A DNA stretch of 39,865 nucleotides from assembly GCA_910585905.1 (NCBI GenBank), contig CAJUID010000030.1, positions 1 through 39,865 on the forward strand. Direction: 5' to 3'. Positions 26,604 through 34,827 of the stretch are shown here, piece after piece. Numbering within the stretch: position 1 is the first letter of the stretch; each line of letters opens with the position of its first letter. Made by a program: the position numbers and the translations under genes. This DNA is from an uncultured Lachnospiraceae bacterium. Its GTDB lineage: Bacteria; Bacillota; Clostridia; Lachnospirales; Lachnospiraceae. The notes below the pieces were generated by a model, which was given only the letters and a program-made list of their open reading frames with translations, was not told the origin of the DNA and did no database searches.

Positions 26604-26867
26604 CTATGAAGCCTTTACAGCACTTAAGAACTCCTCAATATCTGCCATAGCGTTTGACTCATCATCGCCTTCAGCTGATACGACAACTTCTTCCCCTGCA
26701 TCCAGCCCTAAAGCCATCATTCCCATAATGCTCTTTGCATTTACTTTCTTGTCCCCAGCTTCCACATAAATGCTGCTGTTAAACTGGCTTGCTACCTGCA
26801 CAAGAACTGCAACTGGTCTAGCCTCTAATCCATTTTTGATCTGAATTTTGATTTTTTTGGTAATCAT
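26604..26867 (-). CDS. HPr-family protein lacking the active-site histidine (Crh-like)
   Basis: 87 residues, standard HPr length. In HPr, His15 accepts phosphate from enzyme I; here that position is Glu15 in NGLEARPVAV. The regulatory serine is kept as Ser46 in NAKSIMGMMALG, the HPr-kinase site. This is the layout of Bacillus Crh (Gln15, Ser46), which works in catabolite repression with CcpA and not in sugar transport. Position agrees: it follows rapZ and whiA as crh does in Bacillus (yvcJ-yvcK-yvcL-crh), although no yvcK is present here. A role in carbon signalling is inferred; PTS phosphotransfer is unlikely. Confidence 0.88.
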   Translation of the reverse strand: MITKKIKIQIKNGLEARPVAVLVQVASQFNSSIYVEAGDKKVNAKSIMGMMALGLDAGEEVVVSAEGDDESNAMADIEEFLSAVKAS

Positions 26868-26934
26868 GCTCCTAAATCCTCCTTCTGATAGGGAACTGCC
26901 CTAAATGCACATCATTTTACTTTCTGGACAGCTC

Positions 26935-27897
26935 TTAAGGGACCTCTTTTCTCTTTTCCCTTAACTCTTCCGCAATTCTACTGATTTTTCGCAGACGGTG
27001 GTTCACTCCTGACTTGCTGATTGGCCTGGAAAGCATCCCCCCCAATTCCTGCAGGGAGCTATCTGGATAATCCAAACGCAGCTCAGCCATCTCACGAAGC
27101 CCATCTGCCAACTGGCTAAACCCCATATTACATTGCAAATACTTGATATCTTCAATCTGCTTTGCAGCAGCCGTAACAGTTTTACTAATATTTGCTGTCT
27201 CGCAATTTACCTGCCGGTTTACAGAATTGCGCACTTCTTTTACAATACGTACATTTTCTAACTCCATTAGTGCCACATGAGCTTCTATGATATTTAGAAA
27301 ATCTACAATCTGTGAACCCTCCTTGATGTAAAGGACATGGTATTTTTTGCGTTCCACAATTTTAGCATCCACGCCAAAGCTCGCTATCAGCTTTCTAAGC
27401 TGCCTCGCATATGTTTCTGACAACACCGCAATTTCCAGATGATACGCTTTTTCTGGGTTCGTGATCGAACCTGCCACCAAGAAGCTTCCTCTCAGATAGG
27501 CACGCTTACAGCAGGTATTAAATACCAGCCTTTGAGGAATCCTTTGGAAATCTCCCCATAGACTTCCACTCTCATCCACTGCTTTGATTGCCCCAAGAAT
27601 CAGCATCACATCACGATGTCGCCTCATTATCAAAGAAAAACTTTCATTCGAAGACCGAATATTGTGGTTTCTAACCACAACCTCAATCTGTACTTGAAAT
27701 GTTTCCTTTAATAAGATATAAGATTTTCGGGCTACTGTCAAGTTTTCCGTATCAATTTGTAGAGATATCCTGCCAGACCTGCTAGACCTAACCCTGCCGC
27801 ACAGCGAAAAAATTGCTGCAAACTCTGCAATACGGCAGTGTCTTCCCGGACTCACTTGGTTCACCAGCTCTTGCTTTACCTTCCTTGAGAATGACAT
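26935..27897 (-). CDS. whiA: sporulation/cell-division regulator WhiA
   Basis: 320 residues, the usual size. WhiA has a degenerate LAGLIDADG homing-endonuclease-like N-terminal domain and a C-terminal helix-turn-helix; in Bacillus it affects cell division and chromosome segregation. The start MSFSRKVKQEL, CCKRAYLRGSFLVAGSITNPEKAYHLE (about 129-155), and the C-terminal LRLDYPDSSLQELGGML...ISKSGVNHRLRKI region are characteristic. GAGGG precedes the ATG. It lies between rapZ and the Crh-like gene in a conserved operon. Confidence 0.96.
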   Translation of the reverse strand: MSFSRKVKQELVNQVSPGRHCRIAEFAAIFSLCGRVRSSRSGRISLQIDTENLTVARKSYILLKETFQVQIEVVVRNHNIRSSNESFSLIMRRHRDVMLILGAIKAVDESGSLWGDFQRIPQRLVFNTCCKRAYLRGSFLVAGSITNPEKAYHLEIAVLSETYARQLRKLIASFGVDAKIVERKKYHVLYIKEGSQIVDFLNIIEAHVALMELENVRIVKEVRNSVNRQVNCETANISKTVTAAAKQIEDIKYLQCNMGFSQLADGLREMAELRLDYPDSSLQELGGMLSRPISKSGVNHRLRKISRIAEELREKRKEVP

Positions 27898-27955
27898 ATT
27901 TCTTCCCTCACCATTACATTACCAAATCTTTTGAATCCATTGCCGGCCATAAATG

Positions 27956-28831
27956 CTATTTTTTCAAGATAGCATCCTTCTCAATATCTCTGTGCTCCAC
28001 TTTCAGGCTGTATGGCAGTTCCTGCATTTTCTTTTCAAGCGCATTTGCAATCGTTACAGAGCGGTGCTTACCGCCTGTGCAGCCAATACTAATGACAATC
28101 TGGTTCTTTCCCTCCAAGATATAGTTTGGTATGAGAAACCGAATCATTTGATATAGCTGCTTTAAAAAGACAGCCGCCTGTTCTGAATCCATCACATACT
28201 CATAAACATCTCTGTCATTGCCTGTCTGCGGTTTTAATTCTGGAACATAGTATGGGTTTGGCAAAAAACGCACATCAAAAACTAAATCTGAATCAGCTGG
28301 GATTCCGTATTTAAATCCAAATGACAAGATTGTTACAAAGAAATTCTGATACTCTTCTTTATCCAAAAATATCTTATCAATCTCCTGTTTTAGATCCCGA
28401 ACCAGCATATGGCTGGTATCCAGAATATAATCTGCCTTTTTCTTAATCGGGGCCAGTTCTTTGCGTTCCTCCTCTATAGCCTTGTCTACGCGTCCCTGAA
28501 GCGCCAGAGGATGATTTCTTCTAGTTTCCTTGTAACGTTTTACTAATACACTGCTATCCGCCTCTAAAAACAGAATCTCATAGCGGTAGCCGGCCTCTTT
28601 CATCTCCCCCAGAATATCCCCGAGCTCTGAAAGCCCCTGCAGGTTGCGGATATCAATTCCTAAGGCTACCCTATCCATAGATCTGCTCTCGCTTATAAAT
28701 ACCTTTGTCAATTTAGGAATCATGCGCACAGGCAGGTTATCAATACAAAAGTATCCCATATCCTCTAACATCCTTAACACCGAGTTTCTTCCCGCCCCAG
28801 ACATCCCTGTCACTATGACAAATCGAATCAT
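27956..28831 (-). CDS. rapZ: RapZ/YvcJ family nucleotide-binding protein
   Basis: 291 residues, usual length. Family members bind nucleotide, and E. coli RapZ is an RNA-binding adaptor controlling GlmZ; the Firmicute role is less clear. The N-terminal P-loop reads GMSGAGRNS (residues 9-17), so the Walker A lysine is replaced by Arg15, an oddity. LEDMGYFCIDNLP follows, and the C-terminal domain has the conserved IGCTGGKHRSV. The codons are unambiguous. It lies 25 nt after murB and 58 nt before whiA. Confidence 0.94.
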   Translation of the reverse strand: MIRFVIVTGMSGAGRNSVLRMLEDMGYFCIDNLPVRMIPKLTKVFISESRSMDRVALGIDIRNLQGLSELGDILGEMKEAGYRYEILFLEADSSVLVKRYKETRRNHPLALQGRVDKAIEEERKELAPIKKKADYILDTSHMLVRDLKQEIDKIFLDKEEYQNFFVTILSFGFKYGIPADSDLVFDVRFLPNPYYVPELKPQTGNDRDVYEYVMDSEQAAVFLKQLYQMIRFLIPNYILEGKNQIVISIGCTGGKHRSVTIANALEKKMQELPYSLKVEHRDIEKDAILKK

Positions 28832-28856
28832 AAAAACCAGCCTTTCTTCTGTTCCG

Positions 28857-29897
28857 TCACTCTATCATCTTCACTTCCATCTCTAACCGCACACCAAACT
28901 TCTCCTGAACGGTCTTTTGTACATGCTCGATTACCTGCCTTGCATCATCATAAGTCCCCTCGCCGACATTTACCACAAATCCACAGTGTTTTTCAGATAC
29001 CATCACATCACCTGCCCTAAAGCCCCGCAGCCCTGCTTCCTCAATTAGCTTGCCAGCAAAATGTCCCTCCGGCCTTTTAAAAGTGCTTCCGGCACTAGCA
29101 TACTGTAATGGCTGCTTTTCCCGCCGTCTCTGGTTTAATTCCTGCAATGTCTGCATTGTCTCCGCTGCATCCGCACTCTGAAATGCAAAAAGCGCCCACA
29201 AAACAATTAGCTTTTCCTTTTGAACCGTACTTGTTCGGTAGCCAAGTGACAACGCATCCCTTGACAGAAACTTTACTGTCCCGTCTGGATACAACACGCC
29301 AGCTCCCAAAATACAGTCCTTTATCTCACCGCCGTATGCCCCGGCATTCATTGTAACTGCACCACCCAGGGTTCCAGGGATGCCCCCGGCAAATTCAAAA
29401 CCAGTCAGCCCTTTCTTTGCAATGGCATATGCCATTGTCGATAGCATAATTCCGCTTCCTGCAAAGACAACTGTCTTCTCCTGCAAGTCTCTGTCAATTT
29501 CCTGCAAGTCCTTTTCGGTAAAGCCTTCCCCTGCAGCCTTAGCTGAACAAAAAAATCCCTGTCTCTTGGTTGTCCCTGGCAAAAACTCCTGATAGGCATC
29601 TAAAGCCGTTTTCCCGTTCTGCTGCCCAACAGTTCTATTTGTCATATGGGTTGCAAGAATTACACCGTCATACCCCTTATCATAGGCCAACAGGTTGCTT
29701 CCATTTCCCAAAACAAAATATGGCATCTGCTTTTCCCTGACATAAGCAACTGCCTCTATAAAATCCTCTATATAAGCCGGGCTGACAAAATAAGACGCTG
29801 CCCCGCCAATCCGAAACGTAGTATGTTTTGAAAGCGGTTCATCACACAGTACATTTTCCTTTCCAACGATACGGTACAAATCTTCTACCTGAAACAA
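28857..29897 (-). CDS. murB: UDP-N-acetylmuramate dehydrogenase (MurB)
   Basis: 346 residues. MurB reduces UDP-GlcNAc-enolpyruvate to UDP-MurNAc with FAD and NADPH in peptidoglycan synthesis. Motifs: HTTFRIGG, LGNGSNLL, FAGGIPGTLGGAVTMNAGAYGGE, the catalytic serine in SAGSTFKRP, and GFRAGDVMVSEKHCGFVVN. Relative to standard MurB there is an extra segment of about 50 residues (roughly 88-140) before the AGSG strand. The start is uncertain: the TTG at 29897 has GGGAGG ten bases upstream and gives the normal N-terminal length; ATG codons at 29915, 29945 and 29957 lack ribosome sites, and the last lies almost against a terminator hairpin. Confidence 0.9.
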   Translation of the reverse strand: MFQVEDLYRIVGKENVLCDEPLSKHTTFRIGGAASYFVSPAYIEDFIEAVAYVREKQMPYFVLGNGSNLLAYDKGYDGVILATHMTNRTVGQQNGKTALDAYQEFLPGTTKRQGFFCSAKAAGEGFTEKDLQEIDRDLQEKTVVFAGSGIMLSTMAYAIAKKGLTGFEFAGGIPGTLGGAVTMNAGAYGGEIKDCILGAGVLYPDGTVKFLSRDALSLGYRTSTVQKEKLIVLWALFAFQSADAAETMQTLQELNQRRREKQPLQYASAGSTFKRPEGHFAGKLIEEAGLRGFRAGDVMVSEKHCGFVVNVGEGTYDDARQVIEHVQKTVQEKFGVRLEMEVKMIE

Positions 29898-29965
29898 AAT
29901 GCCATTTCCTCCCATATCTTTTTTGCTGATTACTGCTCCACGCAGCATCAATTGCATATATGCTA

Positions 29966-30000
29966 AAAAGGAGAATGCACAGCATCCTCCTTTTTATTCA
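29966..30000. terminator. terminator between upstream LRR gene and murB
   Basis: Arms AAAAAGGAG-aATGC and GCATcCTCCTTTTT with a 3-nt loop; symmetric, with A and T runs on either side, so active on both strands. It isolates the housekeeping operon from the LRR genes. Confidence 0.85.
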
Positions 30001-30071
30001 TTTTAGCTGCCAATTACCAAGTAATCATAGCATAGGCAGTTTATAATTTCAACAAGCTCTGGTAAACTCAT

Positions 30072-32381
30072 TTAAATCTTGGCAACAATAACCTTTTTAC
30101 CCTGGCCTTTGTTTTTAAATAAAACACTATAAGGCTTTAATTTAGCGTCAGGCACCGAAATTTTACAATTGTGGACTCCTTTCAATGCACGCTTTGCTAC
30201 CTCCCTTAATATCTTTGAATTCACAATTAAGGAACGCAGGCTTTTACAGTTTTTTAACGCTGAATTGCCAATTCTACGTACCAGGCTATTAATAACCATC
30301 TGCTTAAGGTTTACACAATTCTCAAATGCACTGGCACTGATATCCAGCTTGACAGAATTAGCCCCATAACGGATGTTCGGTCCATACGCAGACAGTATCC
30401 CCTTCTTTACCGCTTTTCCAACCTTAACTTTTGTTAGTTTTTTACAATTCTTAAAAGCTCCGGTACCAATCTTCTTTAAAGAGGAGGAGAGAGAAACGGA
30501 CTTTAATTTTTTACAACCACTAAAACTATTTTTACCTATAGTTGAGAGTGCAGCCGGGAATTTTACTTTTGAAAGGTTTTGACATCCTTTAAATGCACCT
30601 GCCTCTATTACCTTTACATTTTTTCCAAGAGTCACTTTTTTGAGATTTTTATTTCCTTTAAACGCATTCTTACCAATCTCTGTAACAGGATATTCTTTGC
30701 CCCCTACAGAAACGGTAGAAGGAATCTTTACATTATTTGACTTAGAATCCCTCATATCTGATACGGCCACGGAATTTTTATTCTGGTCTACCTGATATGT
30801 TACCCCTTCTTTTTTTAGCGTTTCCTCTGGTTTATTAGGCGCATCTGTTGGAGCAGCAGATGGACTTTCTGTCTGAACTGGAGCATCTGTAACAGATGGT
30901 GCCTCTGTAACATCTGGCGTTACTGTTGCGGATGGCTTTTCTGTCGTATCCGGTGCTACTGTTGCGGATGGAGTCTGCGTAACGACCGGGCTTGGGGTAG
31001 CTGGTACCGATGTAGCTACTCCATCTGGCAGCCAAGGATTTGTCGGCCTTAAGGAAGCTGCTGGAGAAGCCGTCGGTACTGGTTTCGGCGTAACCGGGCT
31101 TACAGATGGAGTTGGTACATCGGTCTCTGCTGGTTCTGTTGGAGCAGCAGTAGGAGCACTCGTGGCATCTGGAGTTTCCGTTGTTTCATCCATATATTTT
31201 ATCGCATACCCTTCATTTTGAGCATACAAGTCTGCCATACTGTTTTTCCAACAGCAAACTTTACAATCTTTACTTCCATCTAAAATTTTCTCCCCAAAAC
31301 TGCTGACCGTATTTGGAATCTGCAATTTTGTCAAACCATCACAGCTTGCAAATGCCCCATCACCTATTTCTTTTACCCCATCTGCACTAATAATAATTTC
31401 CTCTAGGGCAGCACCCTTAAATGCTTCATTTACAATAGCTACTACTGTGCTTTTGCTAACTGTACTTAAATCTGGCTGTTTTCCAGATAAAATTTCCCTA
31501 CACACAGAATAGGTCAGCGGAATCATAGCTGGAATCGTGCAGGAATTATCTTCCAAGGAAACTGACGGCTGATTATACCCTACCACTTTGACATTGGTAT
31601 CATTCTCATTTAACAAATACTTGATTCCCTGCTCATCAACCACTGTATTGTCTGAATATATTTTCCAATTTTTCCCTTCAATTGTTACCATTTCTTCATT
31701 TGGCTCAATATATGAGACTGTATAATTCTTGCTCTTAGCATAAGAGTCCGCATAAGAATCCTTACTGCAGTATATGGTACAATTAGATCCCACATCAAGA
31801 ATGTCTGCCTCTATTGCCCCGTCAGGTCCAGACACATCATATCCCATACTATTTACAGAATCGGGTACATAAATTTCTCTTAAGGAAGAACAGCCAGCAA
31901 ATGCCTCTTTCCCTATTTTAGAAATTCCATCTTCTATTTTTACAGTCTCTAACGAACTGCACCCCTTCAATGCTGCATTCATAATCATCGTTACATTACT
32001 TTGATTCTCTTTATTAAAATAATCATCTGGGGATGGTGTAGTCACACTCTGATCTGCAAAAAATTGGTCATACATAGCATAAGTAAATGGAATGGATGCC
32101 TGCACCGTACATTCCTTGCTATCTGAATCCACCTGTGAAACCCATGCTGTGCCATCACTCTGCAAAAAATAAGTAATCTTATCCGTGTCATTCCGAATCA
32201 GATAACTCCCATAAATCTCCCATTGAGAATTATCAATCGTAACTACGGCATTTGCAGAACTTCGCGTTCCAGAACCTGCCGCAGCCCTTGCCGTATCAGA
32301 ATGAAATGAACCACCTGTTATAACCATTGCCGATACCAACACAACAGACAAGACCTTCTTAAACAACTTGTTTCTTCTCAT
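30072..32381 (-). CDS. secreted BspA-type leucine-rich-repeat protein A
   Basis: 769 residues. The Sec signal peptide is clear (RRNKLFKKVLSVVLVSAMVI..., cleavage near ARA-A at about 33). The N-terminal region holds two LRR_5/BspA-like blocks with AFAGCSSLREIYVP-type repeats, each ending in a CSKDSYADSYAK-like motif. A Pro/Thr/Ser-rich linker spans about residues 397-524. The C-terminal half has six or more LRR_5 repeats (IGKNAFKGNKNLKKVTLG, IEAGAFKGCQNL). No LPXTG motif or membrane anchor is seen, so the attachment is unknown. The ATG at 32381 follows GGAGGG. BspA-like proteins often bind host proteins or polysaccharides; the ligand here is unknown. Near-duplicate of the next upstream gene. 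Confidence 0.85.
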   Translation of the reverse strand: MRRNKLFKKVLSVVLVSAMVITGGSFHSDTARAAAGSGTRSSANAVVTIDNSQWEIYGSYLIRNDTDKITYFLQSDGTAWVSQVDSDSKECTVQASIPFTYAMYDQFFADQSVTTPSPDDYFNKENQSNVTMIMNAALKGCSSLETVKIEDGISKIGKEAFAGCSSLREIYVPDSVNSMGYDVSGPDGAIEADILDVGSNCTIYCSKDSYADSYAKSKNYTVSYIEPNEEMVTIEGKNWKIYSDNTVVDEQGIKYLLNENDTNVKVVGYNQPSVSLEDNSCTIPAMIPLTYSVCREILSGKQPDLSTVSKSTVVAIVNEAFKGAALEEIIISADGVKEIGDGAFASCDGLTKLQIPNTVSSFGEKILDGSKDCKVCCWKNSMADLYAQNEGYAIKYMDETTETPDATSAPTAAPTEPAETDVPTPSVSPVTPKPVPTASPAASLRPTNPWLPDGVATSVPATPSPVVTQTPSATVAPDTTEKPSATVTPDVTEAPSVTDAPVQTESPSAAPTDAPNKPEETLKKEGVTYQVDQNKNSVAVSDMRDSKSNNVKIPSTVSVGGKEYPVTEIGKNAFKGNKNLKKVTLGKNVKVIEAGAFKGCQNLSKVKFPAALSTIGKNSFSGCKKLKSVSLSSSLKKIGTGAFKNCKKLTKVKVGKAVKKGILSAYGPNIRYGANSVKLDISASAFENCVNLKQMVINSLVRRIGNSALKNCKSLRSLIVNSKILREVAKRALKGVHNCKISVPDAKLKPYSVLFKNKGQGKKVIVAKI

Positions 32382-32410
32382 AATAACCCTCCTGCCTTTT
32401 TCTATCATAG

Positions 32411-32441
32411 TAAAGGGCACCGTATAAACTGGTGCCCTAAA
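32411..32441 (-). terminator. terminator between the two LRR genes
   Basis: Arms AGGGCACC (32414-32421) and GGTGCCCT (32431-32438) with a 9-nt loop, then CCCTTTACT on the minus strand. The arms are identical to those of the terminator at 26525-26549. Gene A begins only 33 nt after it, so read-through may be needed for its expression. Confidence 0.7.
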
Positions 32442-32459
32442 GCATATCCCAACTTTTCA

Positions 32460-34454
32460 TTAAATCTTTGCAACAATAACCTTTTTTCCCTGTCCTTTAT
32501 TCTTAAACAGAACACTATAAGGCTTTAGTTTGATACTAGGAACAGAAATCTTACAATTATGAACTCCCTTAAGAGCCCGTTTTGCTACTTCTCTCAATAT
32601 CTCAGAATTAACAATCAAAGACCTCAGGCTCTTGCAATTCTTTAATGCCGAATTTCCTATTTTCCTTACGAGACTATTGATAACCATCTGGCGCAAACTT
32701 ACACAATTTTCAAATGCACTCGCACTAATATCCAATTTAACTGCGCTTGCACCATAACGGATTTTTTGTCCATTGGCAGCGATAGCACCCTTTTTCTGCT
32801 TAAGCTTCTTGCCAAGTACAAACTTGTTCATTGATTTACAATTTTTAAACGCTCCCGTTCCAATCTTTTTTACTGTTCTCGGCAGTGATACCTGCTTTAA
32901 TTTTTTACAGTTATTAAAACTATTTTTCCCTACCGTCTTAAGATTTGATGGAAACTTTATACTTGTGAGGTTGATACATCCTTTAAATGCACCTGCCTCT
33001 ATTACCTTTACATTTTTGCCAAGAGTCACTTTTTTTAAATTTTTATTTCCTGCGAACGCATTCTTACCAATCTCTGTAACAGGATATTCTTTGCCCCCTA
33101 CAGAAACGGTAGAAGGAATCTTAACATTATTTGACTTAGAATCCCTCATATCTGATACGGCCACAGAATTTTTATTCTGGTCTACCTGATAAGATACATT
33201 ATTTTGTTTTACCACTGTATCCTGCTGTTGATCTGGAGTCTCTGTCGGCAAAGTCTCTCCAGGCTTTTCGGTTTGATCTGGCTTCACTGTACCAATTGGG
33301 AAATCCGTAGGTTTTGGTATTGATGTAGCACTTGGAGTGACTGATGCATCTGGTTTTGCTGTTGCATCTGGCACTGTTGTAAAAACTGGCGGTGAAGTAA
33401 TACCTGGCGTTACAACCGGATTGCCTGGCGATGCATTACCTGGATTTGCGGTCGGCTTTGTACTTGGTTTAACAGCCGGGCTTACAGAAGGCTTCACGCT
33501 TGGCATAGCAGATGGGCTTACCATCGGTTTTGTACTCGGTTTAACAGCCGGGCTTACAGAAGGCTTCACGCTTGGCATAGCAGATGGGCTTACCATCGGT
33601 TTTGTACTCGGTTTAACAGCCGGGCTTACAGAAGGCTTCACGCTTGGCATAGCAGATGGGCTTACCATCGGTTTTGTACTTGGTTTAACAGATGGGTTTA
33701 CAGAAGGCTCCACGCTTGGCGATACTGTTGGAACTGCTGACGGGCTTGCCGTCGGCTCCATGCTTGGTGCAGAATCATAATACTCCTTTTTTATATTAGG
33801 GTATTTTTCTGCGTTTTCCCTAAAATATTTATCTGCATGGGAATCCTTCCAAAAATATACCTTGCATGGCATCCTACCACTCATTATTTCGTACTGGGTA
33901 TTGTCAGTCGCATATTTTGTGCTGTAACCAATAGATACTACAGTTTTCGGTATACCAAGCTCCTTTAAATTGGTATTATTGGTAAAAGCCCATTTTCCTA
34001 TCTTTTCAATCCCCTCCGCAATTGTAATCTTTTCCAGAGATGTAGCGCAGTCAAACGCCTCATCCGCAATTGTAGTAACCTTGCTCTCACCTGCTACAAC
34101 GGAATCACTCCCAGAATTAGAGAAATAGGCTTTATACATCTCAAACGTCACTGGAATCGTAGCCGGAATCTCATACTCCTTACTACTAAACGTAGAGTCA
34201 AATTCGATTCCCATTACCTCTACCCTATCATTGCCCTCTTTCAGCTTATACCGAACACCTGCCCCATCAGCAGCAATATTGTCCGAATATAATTTCCAGT
34301 CCGTTCCTGGTACTGATACTGCGCCAGAATCAGCAGCTTTCGCTACAGTCATGTTACCCATCTGCAGTGTACCAAAGGCCCCGCTTGTAACTGTCAGCGC
34401 GGCTGAAAGCACAACAGACAAAAATCTTTTGAATTCCTTTTTTCTCTGTCTCAT
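32460..34454 (-). CDS. secreted BspA-type leucine-rich-repeat protein B with tandem-repeat linker
   Basis: 664 residues. Signal peptide (FKRFLSVVLSAALTVTSGAF..., AKA-A cleavage near residue 41), a single N-terminal LRR_5 block (IADEAFDCATSLEKITIAEGI), a Pro/Ser/Lys-rich linker (about 235-430) and a C-terminal LRR_5 domain nearly the same as in protein A. The linker contains a 24-residue unit (KPSTKPMVSPSAMPSV...) repeated about 3.5 times. No sorting signal is visible. The ATG at 34454 follows AGGAGG. It is presumed surface-exposed or secreted; ligand unknown. Confidence 0.85.
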   Translation of the reverse strand: MRQRKKEFKRFLSVVLSAALTVTSGAFGTLQMGNMTVAKAADSGAVSVPGTDWKLYSDNIAADGAGVRYKLKEGNDRVEVMGIEFDSTFSSKEYEIPATIPVTFEMYKAYFSNSGSDSVVAGESKVTTIADEAFDCATSLEKITIAEGIEKIGKWAFTNNTNLKELGIPKTVVSIGYSTKYATDNTQYEIMSGRMPCKVYFWKDSHADKYFRENAEKYPNIKKEYYDSAPSMEPTASPSAVPTVSPSVEPSVNPSVKPSTKPMVSPSAMPSVKPSVSPAVKPSTKPMVSPSAMPSVKPSVSPAVKPSTKPMVSPSAMPSVKPSVSPAVKPSTKPTANPGNASPGNPVVTPGITSPPVFTTVPDATAKPDASVTPSATSIPKPTDFPIGTVKPDQTEKPGETLPTETPDQQQDTVVKQNNVSYQVDQNKNSVAVSDMRDSKSNNVKIPSTVSVGGKEYPVTEIGKNAFAGNKNLKKVTLGKNVKVIEAGAFKGCINLTSIKFPSNLKTVGKNSFNNCKKLKQVSLPRTVKKIGTGAFKNCKSMNKFVLGKKLKQKKGAIAANGQKIRYGASAVKLDISASAFENCVSLRQMVINSLVRKIGNSALKNCKSLRSLIVNSEILREVAKRALKGVHNCKISVPSIKLKPYSVLFKNKGQGKKVIVAKI
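33457..33735. repeat. 72-bp tandem repeat inside LRR gene B
   Basis: Three near-perfect 72-bp units (for example beginning ACCATCGGTTTTGTACTCGG at 33522, 33594 and shifted copies) with degenerate flanking part-units. Each encodes 24 residues, so copy changes keep the frame. The near identity of the units points to recent expansion. Confidence 0.9.
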
Positions 34455-34504
34455 AATCTCTCCTCCTATCTGGTACAAAACGCCTCTTCTTTTCGGACAT
34501 AATA

Positions 34505-34668
34505 ACTAGTACATCGTAAATTAAATAACTGATACAATCATGCAGGATATTTTTTGAGAGTGCATGTCGTCAGCACAAAGCCATAGCAAGCTACGGCAAG
34601 TACGGCGGCATATGCTATCAAAAAAACGCAAATCAATGTGCCGATCAATTAACGGATGATGTACTAGT
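34505..34668. mobile_element. 164-bp MITE-like palindromic element
   Basis: Perfect 11-bp terminal inverted repeats ACTAGTACATC (34505-34515) and GATGTACTAGT (34658-34668) extend inward with mismatches. TTTTTTGA / TCAAAAAA arms (34550-34557 / 34619-34626) continue the palindrome. ATA flanks both ends (34502-34504 and 34669-34671), compatible with a target duplication. There is no coding capacity. It fills most of the 373-nt gap between LRR gene B and the TIR gene; the rest of the gap is AT-rich and shows no gene. Confidence 0.6.
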
Positions 34669-34827
34669 ATAACAGGTCATAAAATATCATCCATTTATTT
34701 TTCTGATACATATGATCTTTTTGCTAAAGCGTATTTGAAACGCTGTACCAAAATCAACCCTCTTATATTAAGCAGCTTTTTACCTCATTGTACCACAAAA
34801 TTCCAAATGTGCGATACTTTTCTTTCA

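Noticed and set aside
33457..33735. Regular repeats that could suggest a CRISPR array
   Set aside because: Units are contiguous 72-bp coding repeats without spacers, in frame within a secreted protein gene.
33337..33780. 138-codon plus-strand frame with GLTAGLTEGFTLG repeats
   Set aside because: It is the antisense of the 72-bp coding repeat in LRR gene B; the periodic pattern follows from that repeat.
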